From positions 2,133,434-2,197,433 of the forward strand of contig JADJQM010000001.1 in assembly GCA_016712715.1 (NCBI GenBank): a stretch of DNA of 64,000 nt, given 5' to 3'. Position numbers and translations under genes: made by a program. A model generated the notes under the pieces. It had not been told where the DNA came from. It saw nothing but the letters and a program-made list of their open reading frames with translations, and did not search any database. The DNA is from Rhodospirillaceae bacterium. GTDB taxonomy: Bacteria > Pseudomonadota > Alphaproteobacteria > Dongiales > Dongiaceae. Shown here one piece after another: positions 8,060 through 16,720 of this stretch (the first letter of the stretch is position 1; the number at the start of each line of letters is the position of its first letter).

Positions 8060-8114
8060 TGTTGGGTGGGCCGCCCACCAAAGAGAAAGATCCCGCGTGA
8101 CGCATTATCTAAAC

Positions 8115-8915
8115 TCAGTTCCGCCTAAAGTCAGAATCAGACCCGAATATTCGCCTCTTCTTGAGTTCGTTGTAGGTGGTCAGCCATTTGGCTTCGAGAT
8201 CAACGCATTGGGCGGCTGTGTATCGTGGTGGCCAAGAGTCGAGAGTTTCATCACTTATCTCGAGAAAGACGCTCTGATAACCAGCGTTTACTGTGGCTAT
8301 TGCACAGAATGCACGCTCTATCTGAACATCAAGGTAGATGAGTTCATCGTCTACATTGAACATTTCGAATGGGCCAGATGGCTTCCCTTTTCGCTTTTCA
8401 CTCATATCGATGGCGAACTTCGCCGCTCGCCAGTTCGCAACCACCATCGACGCGACATCCGTGGCTTCGAGCATCTTGCCACGCAACCTGCTGGGGTTTG
8501 GCGAGATTTTGGTAATCATGTCGTCGACAACGGCACCCAGTCGCTCCGCAGTCGTATCCACCCGCTGCAGCATTTTCTGTTCGTAGTCTGTTGGGGCCAC
8601 AATCGTAGCGCCGCCTTCTGCCAATTTGCGATCGAGGCGAAGTTCGACAATCGCTGCTTCAAATTTTCGAAGTTCGCGATCCAAAAGCAGTGCGGCAGAA
8701 TCGATTTGCGTACCTTCGTAGAGATCTCTCAGTCGCCAGTCAGCTCGTCGTTCGACGGTAATGATGTAAGAATTGCTCGCCACAGCCACCACTGTCACGA
8801 GAATAGCGATGATGTTGTCTTGGAACCAGCGCCGCCAGCTGCGCGCGGGCTCCGCAGCTGCTGGCCCTACTTGTCCAGGTGCGCCACGTTCTTTATTCCG
8901 CTCACCGAATCGCAT
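8115..8915 (-). CDS. Membrane-anchored hypothetical protein (possible cargo)
   Basis: This 266-residue protein has a cytoplasmic basic N-terminus (about 1-32), one membrane segment (about 33-52, NIIAILVTVVAVASNSYIIT) and a largely helical soluble part (60-260) rich in Arg/Glu/Ala, probably coiled-coil. It lies between two rightward genes but on the opposite strand. The DNA is AT-richer than its neighbours, a frequent sign of cargo genes. I do not recognise the family; phage exclusion or stress sensing would fit topology but is not shown. Confidence 0.55.
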   Translation of the reverse strand: MRFGERNKERGAPGQVGPAAAEPARSWRRWFQDNIIAILVTVVAVASNSYIITVERRADWRLRDLYEGTQIDSAALLLDRELRKFEAAIVELRLDRKLAEGGATIVAPTDYEQKMLQRVDTTAERLGAVVDDMITKISPNPSRLRGKMLEATDVASMVVANWRAAKFAIDMSEKRKGKPSGPFEMFNVDDELIYLDVQIERAFCAIATVNAGYQSVFLEISDETLDSWPPRYTAAQCVDLEAKWLTTYNELKKRRIFGSDSDFRRN

Positions 8916-8965
8916 GCTGCCTCCACTGCCCGCCAGGGTTGTCCTGCATATAGTGGCCGATTGTC

Positions 8966-9172
8966 GTGAAAACCGCCAGCCGCGTCCGGAAAACCGATGT
9001 GAAGCGCGCGATCGAGGCCGTGAAGGCCACGGGCGCCGACGTGTCGAGCATCGAGATTGACACCATGACCGGCAAGATTATCGTCATCATCGGGAAGGCA
9101 GAGCCGGCGCCGAAAAGTGCGCTGGAAGAATGGCAGGCACGTCGTGCGAGTAAGGCTCAAGGGAATAGCTAA
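8966..9172 (+). CDS. Small protein upstream of integrase
   Basis: This 68-residue protein starts with GTG at 8966 (VKTASRVRKTDVKRAIEAVK). It has a helix, a short beta hairpin (SSIEIDTMTGKIIVII) and a charged helical tail. Small proteins of this layout often sit just before integrase genes in alphaproteobacterial prophages. It overlaps the integrase start by about 29 bases. A recombination-directionality role is possible but unproven. Confidence 0.6.
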   Translation: MKTASRVRKTDVKRAIEAVKATGADVSSIEIDTMTGKIIVIIGKAEPAPKSALEEWQARRASKAQGNS

Positions 9173-10220
9173 GGCAACAGCTCGGCTAGCGGACGGGTCA
9201 GTGCGGACCTATTGGTACGCCTGGCGCGGCGGGCCGAAGCTCCAAGGCGAACCCGGTTCGCCTCAATTCATGGCAGCTTACAATACCGCCTTCGCCCAGC
9301 GTGTGGCGCCAGCCGCTGGCACGATGCAGGTCATCATCGACGAGTATCAGCAGAGCCAGGATTTCCTGAAGCTGGCCGCGCGCACCCGCGACGACTACAT
9401 CGGCAAGATCAAACTCATTGAAAAGGAATATGGGGATCTGCCGCTGGCGGCTCTGGCTGAGAAGGGCACGCGCGGCATGTTCCTCGGCTGGCGCGACAAG
9501 CTCGCGAAGTCATCGCACCGGCAAGCCGATTATGCCTGGACGGTGCTGGCCCGCATCCTCTCCTGGGCACTCAACCGCGAGAAGATCGACGCCAATCCCT
9601 GCGAGAAGGGCGGCCGGCTCTACAGCGGGAGCCGCGCGGAATTCGTCTGGTCGACAGATGATGAAGAGGCGTTCCTGAAGATCGCCCCGGCGCATCTCCA
9701 TTTGCCGTTTTTGCTGGCACTCTGGACCGGCCAGCGGCAGGGCGATCTCCTGCGCCTGCCGTGGTCCGCCTATGACGGCACGCATATCCGGCTGCGGCAG
9801 AGCAAGCGCGGCAGGAAGGTCGTCATCCCCGTGGGTGCGCCCTTGAAGGTAGCCCTCGACGCGGCCAAGGCAGCGAAGGTCGGGCCGATTGTGCTCACCA
9901 GCACGGACAAGCGCCCGTGGACCGAAGACGGCTTCCGATCGAGCTGGCGCAAGGCATGCACGAAGGCCGGCATCGAGGGCCTTACCTTCCATGATCTGCG
10001 CGGCACGGCCGTCACCCGCCTGGGGATCGCCGGGGCCACCGAAATCGAGATCGCCACCATCACAGGCCTCAGCTTGAAATCGGTGCGCGCCATCCTCGAC
10101 GAGCACTATCTCAACCGAGATCCGGCGCTCGCGGAAAGCGCGATGGCGAAGCTGGAGGGGCACAAGGCCGGAACAAATTTGCAAAACGGGCTGCAAAACG
10201 GCCCAACCGGGTCTAAGTGA
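9144..10220 (+). CDS. int: Phage-type tyrosine integrase
   Basis: This protein of about 358 residues has an N-terminal part (RLADGSVRTYWYAWRGGP) typical of alphaproteobacterial prophage integrases, a SAM-like DNA-binding domain (about 60-150) and a catalytic domain. Catalytic residues are visible: Arg in WTGQRQGDLLRL, His-x-x-Arg in FHDLRGTAVTRL and Tyr in DEHYLNRD. GTG 9144 is chosen because related proteins begin MRVRLKG; GTG 9117 would add nine residues. The gene ends 30 bases from the 3' end of the tRNA-Gln gene. It should catalyse integration at that tRNA. Confidence 0.9.
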   Translation: MRVRLKGIAKATARLADGSVRTYWYAWRGGPKLQGEPGSPQFMAAYNTAFAQRVAPAAGTMQVIIDEYQQSQDFLKLAARTRDDYIGKIKLIEKEYGDLPLAALAEKGTRGMFLGWRDKLAKSSHRQADYAWTVLARILSWALNREKIDANPCEKGGRLYSGSRAEFVWSTDDEEAFLKIAPAHLHLPFLLALWTGQRQGDLLRLPWSAYDGTHIRLRQSKRGRKVVIPVGAPLKVALDAAKAAKVGPIVLTSTDKRPWTEDGFRSSWRKACTKAGIEGLTFHDLRGTAVTRLGIAGATEIEIATITGLSLKSVRAILDEHYLNRDPALAESAMAKLEGHKAGTNLQNGLQNGPTGSK

Positions 10221-10249
10221 AAAGTTCTGAATTATCCAATGAAATCAAG

Positions 10250-10323
10250 TGGCTGGGGGACTAGGATTCGAACCTAGACTGGCGGAGTCAGAGTCCGCTG
10301 TCCTACCGTTAGACGATCCCCCA
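10250..10323 (-). tRNA. tRNA-Gln (anticodon CTG)
   Basis: Read on the minus strand the 74 bases fold as a full cloverleaf. The 7-bp acceptor stem is TGGGGGA/TCCCCCA with encoded CCA at 10252-10250. The D arm contains CTAACGGTAGGA, the anticodon stem GCGGA/TCCGC encloses loop CTCTGAC (anticodon CTG, reads CAG), and the T arm is GGTTCGAATCC. The 3' half faces the integrase gene, making it the probable attachment site of the element on its left. Confidence 0.95.
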
Positions 10324-10597
10324 ACGGGCCGCCGCTCCGAGAGTGTCGGGCGCGGGCCGTGAAAGCGGGCGGAACATAATGCCCGCCGCCGGCAAGTTCA
10401 AGCGTTGTATCCGCGTCCAAGCCAGACGCCAGTCGCCACCTGCTGGGCATTGGCGCCGGGGGTAAACTTTATCTTGGGACGCGATCCATGTAGGATATGT
10501 GACGAAGATACCCGGCAACGGCCTTCCCATCGGCTGCGACCTTTCTTTGTTGCGCCTTTTCAATGGGTTGACCTATCGGGGCAGAGGAGCATTGCGC

Positions 10598-11746
10598 GTG
10601 AACGGTGCATTATCCGGGTCGCCGGCACCTGCGCTATGGCGTACGCGTGCGGCTAAACCCGGCCAGATCATGGCCGCCCTGGATTTGGGCACCAATAACT
10701 GCCGGCTGCTGATTGCCCGGCAGGGTGCCGGCGGCTATCAGGTGATCGACGCGTTTTCGCGCATCGTCCGCCTGGGCGAAGGCGTCTCGCAGAGCGGTCG
10801 GTTGTCGCCGGAAGCGATGGACCGCACCGTCGAGGCGCTAAAGATCTGCGCTGCCAAAATGGAGCGCCGTGGCGTGAGCCTTGCGCGCGCTGTCGCGACC
10901 GAGGCATGCCGGCGGGCGGAGAATTGCAGCGGCTTCGTCGACCGCGTCCGTGAAGAAGCCGGCATCGCGCTCGACATCATCACCTCCGGCGAGGAAGCGG
11001 ATTTGGCCTTCAAGGGCTGCACACCGCTCCTTGATCGCAATGTGGCGCAGGCGATCGTGTTCGATATCGGTGGCGGCTCCACGGAACTTGGCTGGCTGCG
11101 CCTAAAGCCCGGCCGGCCGCCGCATATGGTGGCCTGGCATTCGATGCCCTTCGGCGTGGTGAGCCTGACCGAAGAATTCGGCGCCGAGGCGGCCGAGGGC
11201 GACAATCCGATGGCCTTTTACCGCCGCATGGTCGACAAGGTCGCAGCCGAGCTCGATCCCTTCCGCCGCGCCATCGGCGCCGGAAGGTTGATCAGCGAAG
11301 GCGGTGTACAGATGCTGGGCACGTCCGGCACCGTGACGACGCTGGCTGGAATCCAATTGGGCCTTGCGCGCTATGAGCGCAGTCTTGTTGACGGGTCGTT
11401 CCTGCGCTTTGGAGATGTCGAGCGGATCAGCAGCGACCTGGCGCGCCGCGATTGCCGCGGCCGTGCAACCTTGCCCTGCATTGGCGTGGAACGTGCGGAT
11501 TTGGTGCTTTCAGGCTGCGCTATCCTGTCGGCCATCTGCAGGATCTGGCCGGTCGGCACCTTGCGTGTCGCCGATCGTGGCGTGCGCGAAGGCATCCTGA
11601 TGAGCCTGATGACCGGCACGGCGCCTGACAACGTCTATGGCGATGATGCCGAGATGATTGAACCGAACAAGCCGGCTCTGTCGCGCACGCGCGACGACCC
11701 GGTGCCGCATCCGACCGCGGATCTCATCGCGGCCGGCGATTTTTGA
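10598..11746 (+). CDS. ppx: Ppx/GppA-family exopolyphosphatase/pppGpp phosphatase
   Basis: This protein of about 382 residues belongs to the ASKHA fold. The phosphate-1 loop is LDLGTNNCRLLIAR and the phosphate-2 loop is VFDIGGGSTEL. The family hydrolyses polyphosphate and pppGpp in the cytosol. GTG 10598 is chosen for its AGAGGAG ribosome site; the frame is open to 10499. It runs just ahead of rlmE (21-base gap), likely co-transcribed. At this length it is the single-domain form without the HD extension. Ppx versus GppA preference cannot be told from the sequence. Confidence 0.85.
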   Translation: MNGALSGSPAPALWRTRAAKPGQIMAALDLGTNNCRLLIARQGAGGYQVIDAFSRIVRLGEGVSQSGRLSPEAMDRTVEALKICAAKMERRGVSLARAVATEACRRAENCSGFVDRVREEAGIALDIITSGEEADLAFKGCTPLLDRNVAQAIVFDIGGGSTELGWLRLKPGRPPHMVAWHSMPFGVVSLTEEFGAEAAEGDNPMAFYRRMVDKVAAELDPFRRAIGAGRLISEGGVQMLGTSGTVTTLAGIQLGLARYERSLVDGSFLRFGDVERISSDLARRDCRGRATLPCIGVERADLVLSGCAILSAICRIWPVGTLRVADRGVREGILMSLMTGTAPDNVYGDDAEMIEPNKPALSRTRDDPVPHPTADLIAAGDF

Positions 11747-11767
11747 TGAATTGGAGTTTCGACATGC

Positions 11768-12517
11768 GTGGCATTTCTGATGCGTAACAACAAGGGGGCC
11801 GGGGGCCAGCGCGGTGGCGGCCAGCGATCCGGCACACGCGATGAAGGCTCGATCACCGGCCGCGGCCTCAAGACCCGCGTGAAGACGGCCCATAAGCGCA
11901 CCTTGTCGTCGACCCTGTGGCTCGACCGGCAATTGAACGACCCTTACGTCGCAGAGGCGAAGAAGCGCGGCTATCGCTCGCGCGCCGCCTTCAAGATCCT
12001 GCAACTCGACGAGAAGTACCATTTCTTCAAGATCGGCGGCCGCATTGTCGATCTGGGTGCCGCACCCGGCGGCTGGACCCAGGTCGCTGTCGACCGCGTT
12101 CATTCTGCTGACGGCCGCGGCAAGGTGATCGGCATCGATCTGCAGTTCGTCGAGCCCATTCCGGGTGCCACCATCATCCAGCTCGATTTCATGGATGCCT
12201 CGGCACCGGACAAGTTGAAGGAACTGCTTTCCGGCGAGGCCGATGTCGTGCTCTCCGACATGGCAGCCTCTTCGACCGGCCATGCGCAGACCGACCACCT
12301 CAAAATCATCGATCTGGCAGAGACTGCCCTGGCCTTTGCCTGCGAGGTGCTGGCGCCGGGCGGTACATTCATTGCCAAGGTGCTGCAGGGTGGGGCGACT
12401 AACGAGCTGCTGGTGCCGCTGAAGAAGCATTTCGCCAGCGTGCGCCATGTGAAGCCGGATGCCAGCCGCAAGGATTCCGCCGAAATCTACGTTGTGGCGC
12501 AGGGATTTCGCAAGTAA
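11768..12517 (+). CDS. rlmE: 23S rRNA (uridine-2552-2'-O) methyltransferase
   Basis: This 249-residue protein is of the RrmJ/FtsJ family. It has a Gly/Arg-rich N-terminal tail (about 1-40), the SAM-binding IVDLGAAPGGWTQ, and the K-D-K-E catalytic set in AAFKILQLDEK, VLSDMAAS, FIAKVLQGG and DSAEIYVVA. It methylates U2552 in the A-loop of 23S rRNA late in 50S assembly. GTG 11768 or ATG 11780 could be the start; TTGGAG at 11751-11756 favours the former. Confidence 0.93.
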   Translation: MAFLMRNNKGAGGQRGGGQRSGTRDEGSITGRGLKTRVKTAHKRTLSSTLWLDRQLNDPYVAEAKKRGYRSRAAFKILQLDEKYHFFKIGGRIVDLGAAPGGWTQVAVDRVHSADGRGKVIGIDLQFVEPIPGATIIQLDFMDASAPDKLKELLSGEADVVLSDMAASSTGHAQTDHLKIIDLAETALAFACEVLAPGGTFIAKVLQGGATNELLVPLKKHFASVRHVKPDASRKDSAEIYVVAQGFRK

Positions 12518-12567
12518 CACCGTGCCTTGAGCTAAGCTGTTTTCACCAAAGACCAAAGCCCCCCTCC

Positions 12568-13485
12568 ATGACCATTCCCCTCCTCATCGACACGGATCCC
12601 GGCGTCGACGATGCCATCGCGATCTGGCTGGCGCTCGCTTCGCCGGAGATCAAAATCATCGGGCTCACGGCCGTGCTGGGCAATGGTCCGGTCGGGGCTT
12701 GCGCCGAGAATGCAATCCGCATCCTCGATGTCTTCGGGCGCAACGATGTGCCCGTGCATGTTGGCGCCTCTCAGCCGCTGGCGCGCAGCTATGCCCGCAA
12801 GGGCTGGGGTGTGCATGGCGTGTATGGCCTGGGCGGCATTGGCCTTGCAGCATCCTCCCGCGGCGTTGACGGCGATGATGCAGTGGGCTGGATGGCCGGT
12901 GTCCTCGCAAAGGCAGCGCCCCACAGCATCACCCTCGCCCCCCTGGGTCCGCTCACCAACATCGCCCGATTGCTGCAGGAACATCCGGCCGCCAAACGGG
13001 GCATCAAGGAGATGATCATCATGGGCGGCGCCACCCGGCCCGAGGGCGGCAACGCGACACCCCATGCCGAGTACAATTTCTGGCTCGATCCGGAGGCGGC
13101 CGACATCGTCTGCGCCAGCGGTGTTCCGATCACCTTGGTGACCATCGAGACGGCCCGGCCGGTCAGTGCGACACCCGCGCGCATCGCCCGGATCGAGGCT
13201 GCCGGCAGCAAGGTCGCCGGTCATGTCGCCAACCTGCTGCGCGCCTATGTACACGAATCGAAAGCCGATGCGCTGTTCGACCCGCTGGTCATCGTGTATC
13301 TGCTGTGTCCGGATCTGTTCCGGGCTAGCCATGCCCGGTTCCAGGTGGAGACGGGCGATTCGCCGCGGCTTGGCGCCCTTAACTGGCAAGCAGCGTCGGA
13401 CGCGACACCGCATCGGCTTTTGCAAGCCCCTGATCCGGATGCCATTTTCGATTTCCTGGCAGCACGTCTCCGACAGCCCGCCTAG
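12568..13485 (+). CDS. Inosine-uridine-preferring nucleoside hydrolase family protein
   Basis: The protein has 305 residues. The N-terminal DTDPGVDDA signature binds the catalytic calcium, with supporting EMIIMGGAT and AEYNFWLDPEAA segments and a C-terminal FDPLVIVYLL. These enzymes cleave ribonucleosides to base and ribose for salvage. The gene directly precedes guaB, consistent with purine recycling, although a terminator-like hairpin separates them. Substrate range cannot be read from the sequence. Confidence 0.88.
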   Translation: MTIPLLIDTDPGVDDAIAIWLALASPEIKIIGLTAVLGNGPVGACAENAIRILDVFGRNDVPVHVGASQPLARSYARKGWGVHGVYGLGGIGLAASSRGVDGDDAVGWMAGVLAKAAPHSITLAPLGPLTNIARLLQEHPAAKRGIKEMIIMGGATRPEGGNATPHAEYNFWLDPEAADIVCASGVPITLVTIETARPVSATPARIARIEAAGSKVAGHVANLLRAYVHESKADALFDPLVIVYLLCPDLFRASHARFQVETGDSPRLGALNWQAASDATPHRLLQAPDPDAIFDFLAARLRQPA

Positions 13486-13583
13486 ATGCCGGCACTCCTT
13501 GGCGCATTCCGGGTAAGCGTCTGACGCAGACCCTGAAGGCTTGTGAGATCGGCCCCAATCTGTATGATGAGGCGCCAACCAAG

Positions 13584-13609
13584 ACCGCCTCCACAAAGGG
13601 GCGGTTTTT
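13584..13609 (+). terminator. Rho-independent terminator after nucleoside hydrolase
   Basis: An 8-bp stem (ACCGCCTC at 13584-13591 with GGGGCGGT at 13598-13605, one G-T pair) and 6-base loop are followed by five T at 13605-13609. It lies about 100 bases after the hydrolase stop and 45 bases before guaB, so it separates the two or attenuates read-through. Confidence 0.7.
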
Positions 13610-13652
13610 CATATCCGGAACGGGCCGCCCGCGGCCAAACATGGTTGGTGCA

Positions 13653-15131
13653 ATGCAGATCCGCGACGCTTTTACCTTCGACGACGTTCTCCTCGAACCC
13701 GCGCACTCACTTGTGTTGCCGGCGCAGGCGAACACCGGCACACGGCTCACCAGCCGCATCAACCTTCACATTCCCCTGCTTTCTTCCGCCATGGACACGG
13801 TGACGGAAGCCAAGATGGCGATCTGCATGGCGCAGAACGGCGCCATGGGCGTCATCCACAAGAATCTCGATATCAGCCGTCAGGCCGAGGAAGTGCGCCG
13901 CGTGAAGCGCTTCGAATCCGGCATGGTGGTAAACCCGCTCACCATCCATCCCGACCAGACGTTGGCCGACGCGCTCAATCTGATGGCCACCCATTCGATC
14001 TCGGGCATCCCGGTGGTCGAACGCGGCGAAGGCGGCAAACTCGGCGGCAAGCTGGTCGGCATCCTGACCAACCGCGATGTGCGCTTTGCTTCCAAGATGG
14101 ACGAGCCGGTCGCCAATCTGATGACCAAGGAACGCCTGATCACGGTGAAGCCTGGCGTCAACCGTGACGAAGCGCGAAAATTGCTGCACCAGTACCGCAT
14201 CGAGAAGCTGCTGGTGGTCGATGAGTTCTATCGCTGCATCGGCCTCATCACCGTGAAGGACATGGAGAAGGCCCAGGCCTATCCCCATGCCAGCAAGGAT
14301 GAGAACGGCCGCCTGCGCGTGGCGGCTGCGACCGGCGTCGGCGAAGATGGCCTGCGCCGTGCCGAAGCCCTGCTTGATGCGGGTGTCGATGTCGTCGTGG
14401 TCGATACCGCCCATGGCCATTCCGCCGGCGTGCTCTCCGCCGTCACCGCGGTGAAGCGCCTGTCCAACATGGCCCAGGTCATCGCCGGCAATGTCGCCAC
14501 CGCCGAGGGTGCCCAGGCACTGATCGACGCTGGGGCCGACGCGATCAAGATCGGCATCGGGCCGGGTTCGATCTGCACCACCCGCATCGTCGCCGGCGTC
14601 GGCGTGCCCCAGCTCACCGCCATTACCGACGCCGCCGAGCGTGCGCATAAATCCGGCATTCCCGTGATCGCCGATGGCGGCATCAAGTATTCGGGCGACG
14701 TCGCCAAAGCCATCGCCGCCGGAGCCGATTGCTGCATGGTGGGCTCGCTCCTGGCCGGTACCGATGAGGCGCCTGGTGAAGTGTTCCTCCTCAACGGCCG
14801 TTCCTACAAATCCTATCGCGGCATGGGCTCGCTGGGCGCCATGGCGCGCGGCTCCGCCGACCGCTACTTCCAGGAAGAGGTCTCGGACAATCTGAAGCTG
14901 GTGCCCGAGGGCATCGAAGGCCGCGTCGCCTATAAAGGCCCCGCTGGCACCGTCATCCACCAGCTGGTCGGTGGGTTGAAGGCCGCGATGGGCTATACCG
15001 GCAACGGCACCATCGCCGACATGCAGACCAAATGCCGCTTCGTACGGATCACCAATGCCGGGCTCCAGGAGAGCCATGTGCATGATGTGCAGATCACCCG
15101 CGAAGCCCCGAACTATCGCCAGAATATGTAG
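13653..15131 (+). CDS. guaB: IMP dehydrogenase
   Basis: This protein of about 492 residues converts IMP to XMP with NAD, the committed step to GMP. It has a TIM barrel with the catalytic Cys loop GPGSICTTRIV, two CBS domains inserted at about 90-205, and a flap near GMGSLGAMARGSADRYF. ATG 13653 is chosen because the family starts M-x-IRDAFTFDDVLL; ATG 13641 would add four residues. Neither has a clear ribosome site. No riboswitch is seen upstream. Confidence 0.96.
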   Translation: MQIRDAFTFDDVLLEPAHSLVLPAQANTGTRLTSRINLHIPLLSSAMDTVTEAKMAICMAQNGAMGVIHKNLDISRQAEEVRRVKRFESGMVVNPLTIHPDQTLADALNLMATHSISGIPVVERGEGGKLGGKLVGILTNRDVRFASKMDEPVANLMTKERLITVKPGVNRDEARKLLHQYRIEKLLVVDEFYRCIGLITVKDMEKAQAYPHASKDENGRLRVAAATGVGEDGLRRAEALLDAGVDVVVVDTAHGHSAGVLSAVTAVKRLSNMAQVIAGNVATAEGAQALIDAGADAIKIGIGPGSICTTRIVAGVGVPQLTAITDAAERAHKSGIPVIADGGIKYSGDVAKAIAAGADCCMVGSLLAGTDEAPGEVFLLNGRSYKSYRGMGSLGAMARGSADRYFQEEVSDNLKLVPEGIEGRVAYKGPAGTVIHQLVGGLKAAMGYTGNGTIADMQTKCRFVRITNAGLQESHVHDVQITREAPNYRQNM

Positions 15132-15158
15132 GCCTCTCTGACCGCTCACTCTGACGAA

Positions 15159-15291
15159 CCCTCGCCCCGCTTGCGGGGAGAGGGCAGGGTGAGGGGTAGA
15201 TCTGCTAGACTCGGTGTAGCACCCCTCACCCCAGCCCTCTCCCCGCTGTCGGCGAAGGCCGACATTCGTCAGCTGGCGTGGGGCGAGGGAC
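15159..15291. repeat. REP-like long inverted repeat
   Basis: A near-perfect 25/26-base inverted repeat has arms 15173-15197 and 15221-15246 (rich in GGGGAGAGGG and CCCTCTCCCC). It is bracketed by CCCTCGCCCC at 15159 and GGGGCGAGGG near 15290. The CTCACCC/CCCTCTCCC composition is typical of intergenic palindromic repeats dispersed through alphaproteobacterial genomes. It fills the gap between guaB and rsmB and may act as a transcript-end structure. Confidence 0.7.
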
Positions 15292-15337
15292 CGATCAGGC
15301 GGCCGCTGAAAACGACTTTAACTATGGAACACGTATC

Positions 15338-16720
15338 ATGACTCCCGGCGCCCGCATCCAAGCGGCCATCGAATTGCTGGCCGCCATCCATGGCGGCAGC
15401 GCACCTGCCGACCGCACCGCGGCGGCCTTCTTCCGCAACCGGCGCTATATCGGCGGCTCCGACCGGCGCACGGTGCTGGATCACGCCTATGCGGTGCTGC
15501 GCCAGAAGGCGAAGCTCGATTGGTGGATCGGCCGTTTTGATTCCGAGCAGCCCCTGCCGGAACTGGAACGCGCCCGCATCATCGCCAAACTGGCGCTGAT
15601 CGACGGCTGGACCGCCGACAAGATCGCCGGCAGCTTTGATGGCGGCGAGTACCGCCCCAAGCCCTTCAACCGCACCGAACGCAATTTTGCGGGCTTTCTC
15701 GAAGATGCCGATTTCAAGCACGGCATGCAGCCGAAATGGGTGCGCTTCGAATATCCGGAATGGATCGAGCCCAGTCTCATCGAGCGGTTCGGCCCGGCTT
15801 TTGAACAGGAGATGGCGGCCCAGGTCGATGAAGCCGCGACCGATCTACGGACCAACACCCTGAAGGCTACCCGCGAAGAAGCCATCGCCGCCCTGGCCGA
15901 AGCCGATATCCCGGCGACGCCCACGGCCCTTTCGCCGCTGGGCCTTCGCGTCGAAGGCCGTCATCCGCTCGGGTCCCTGAAATGCTTCCAGGACGGGCTC
16001 ATTGAGGTGCAGGACGAAGGCTCGCAGCTGGCGGCATTGCTGGTCGATGCGCGGCCCGGCCAGCGCGTGGTCGATTTCTGCGCAGGTGCCGGCGGCAAGA
16101 CGCTCGCCATCGCGGCTGCCATGAAGAACAAGGGCAAGATATTTGCCTGCGATACGCTGAAGGGCCGCGTCGAGCGCGCCGGGGATCGTCTGAAGCGCGC
16201 CGGCGCCTTCAATGTGGAGCGCAAGGGGTTGGAGAGCGAGCGCGATCCCTGGGTCAAGCGCCATGCCGGCAGCTTCGACCGCGTGCTGGTTGACGCTCCC
16301 TGCTCCGGCACCGGCACCTGGCGGCGCAATCCGGACGCCAAATGGCGGCTGGTCCCGGAAGACCTCGCGCGGCTTGTCAAACTGCAGGCCAGCATCCTGG
16401 ATTCGGCACAGCGCCTCGTGAAGCCGGGTGGTCGCCTTGTCTATGCGACCTGCTCGCTGCTCGCCGAAGAAAACGATGCCCAGGTCACCGACTTCCTCAC
16501 CAAGCATCCCGATTTCGTGCAGATCCCGATCGCGGATGTCTGGAAAGATGTCATCGGCACCGATTGTCCTGCGACCGGCCCGACCCTGTCGCTGACGCCG
16601 CTGCGCAATGGCACCGATGGATTCTTCGTCGCGGTCATGGAGCGCATGAAGCCGGCTTCAAAACCCGAGGGCAGCGCGGCCGACACGCCAGAGACGCCCG
16701 TCGAGAATAACGAGGCCTGA
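15338..16720 (+). CDS. rsmB: RsmB-type RNA cytosine-C5 methyltransferase
   Basis: This protein of about 460 residues has an N-terminal helical part resembling the NusB-like RNA-binding region (about 5-130), a SAM-binding VVDFCAGAGGKTL and two catalytic Cys motifs, APCSGTGTWRRNPD and YATCSLLAEEND. The family methylates C967 of 16S rRNA. ATG 15338 is used because the upstream frame from 15278 lies in the repeat. Its 3' end overlaps the convergent transporter gene by 63 bases. Confidence 0.88.
   Translation: MTPGARIQAAIELLAAIHGGSAPADRTAAAFFRNRRYIGGSDRRTVLDHAYAVLRQKAKLDWWIGRFDSEQPLPELERARIIAKLALIDGWTADKIAGSFDGGEYRPKPFNRTERNFAGFLEDADFKHGMQPKWVRFEYPEWIEPSLIERFGPAFEQEMAAQVDEAATDLRTNTLKATREEAIAALAEADIPATPTALSPLGLRVEGRHPLGSLKCFQDGLIEVQDEGSQLAALLVDARPGQRVVDFCAGAGGKTLAIAAAMKNKGKIFACDTLKGRVERAGDRLKRAGAFNVERKGLESERDPWVKRHAGSFDRVLVDAPCSGTGTWRRNPDAKWRLVPEDLARLVKLQASILDSAQRLVKPGGRLVYATCSLLAEENDAQVTDFLTKHPDFVQIPIADVWKDVIGTDCPATGPTLSLTPLRNGTDGFFVAVMERMKPASKPEGSAADTPETPVENNEA

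Larger units (their letters stand above)
1..10290. mobile_element. Right part of an integrated prophage-like element, left end outside window
   Basis: The stretch has a lambdoid-like logic: a divergent repressor/Cro pair, a long co-directional early operon with overlapping ATGA starts (HTH-ParB, sliding clamp, SSB), and a terminal tyrosine integrase pointing at the 3' half of a tRNA-Gln gene. Integration into tRNA 3' ends is well established for this integrase class. The right boundary is therefore placed inside the tRNA (about 10250-10290), but no second att copy is visible because the element runs off the left edge. No structural, lysis or terminase genes are in view, so a phage satellite or integrative element remains possible. 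Genes to the right are ordinary chromosomal housekeeping genes. Confidence 0.8.

Noticed and set aside
11764..11787. Seven-codon ATG frame just ahead of rlmE
   Set aside because: It is too short, and its ATG overlaps the rlmE start region by chance; no leader-peptide features.
13707..15149. 480-codon open frame antisense to guaB
   Set aside because: It mirrors guaB in high-GC DNA, is His/Asp/Gly-rich without any domain, and guaB is unmistakable.
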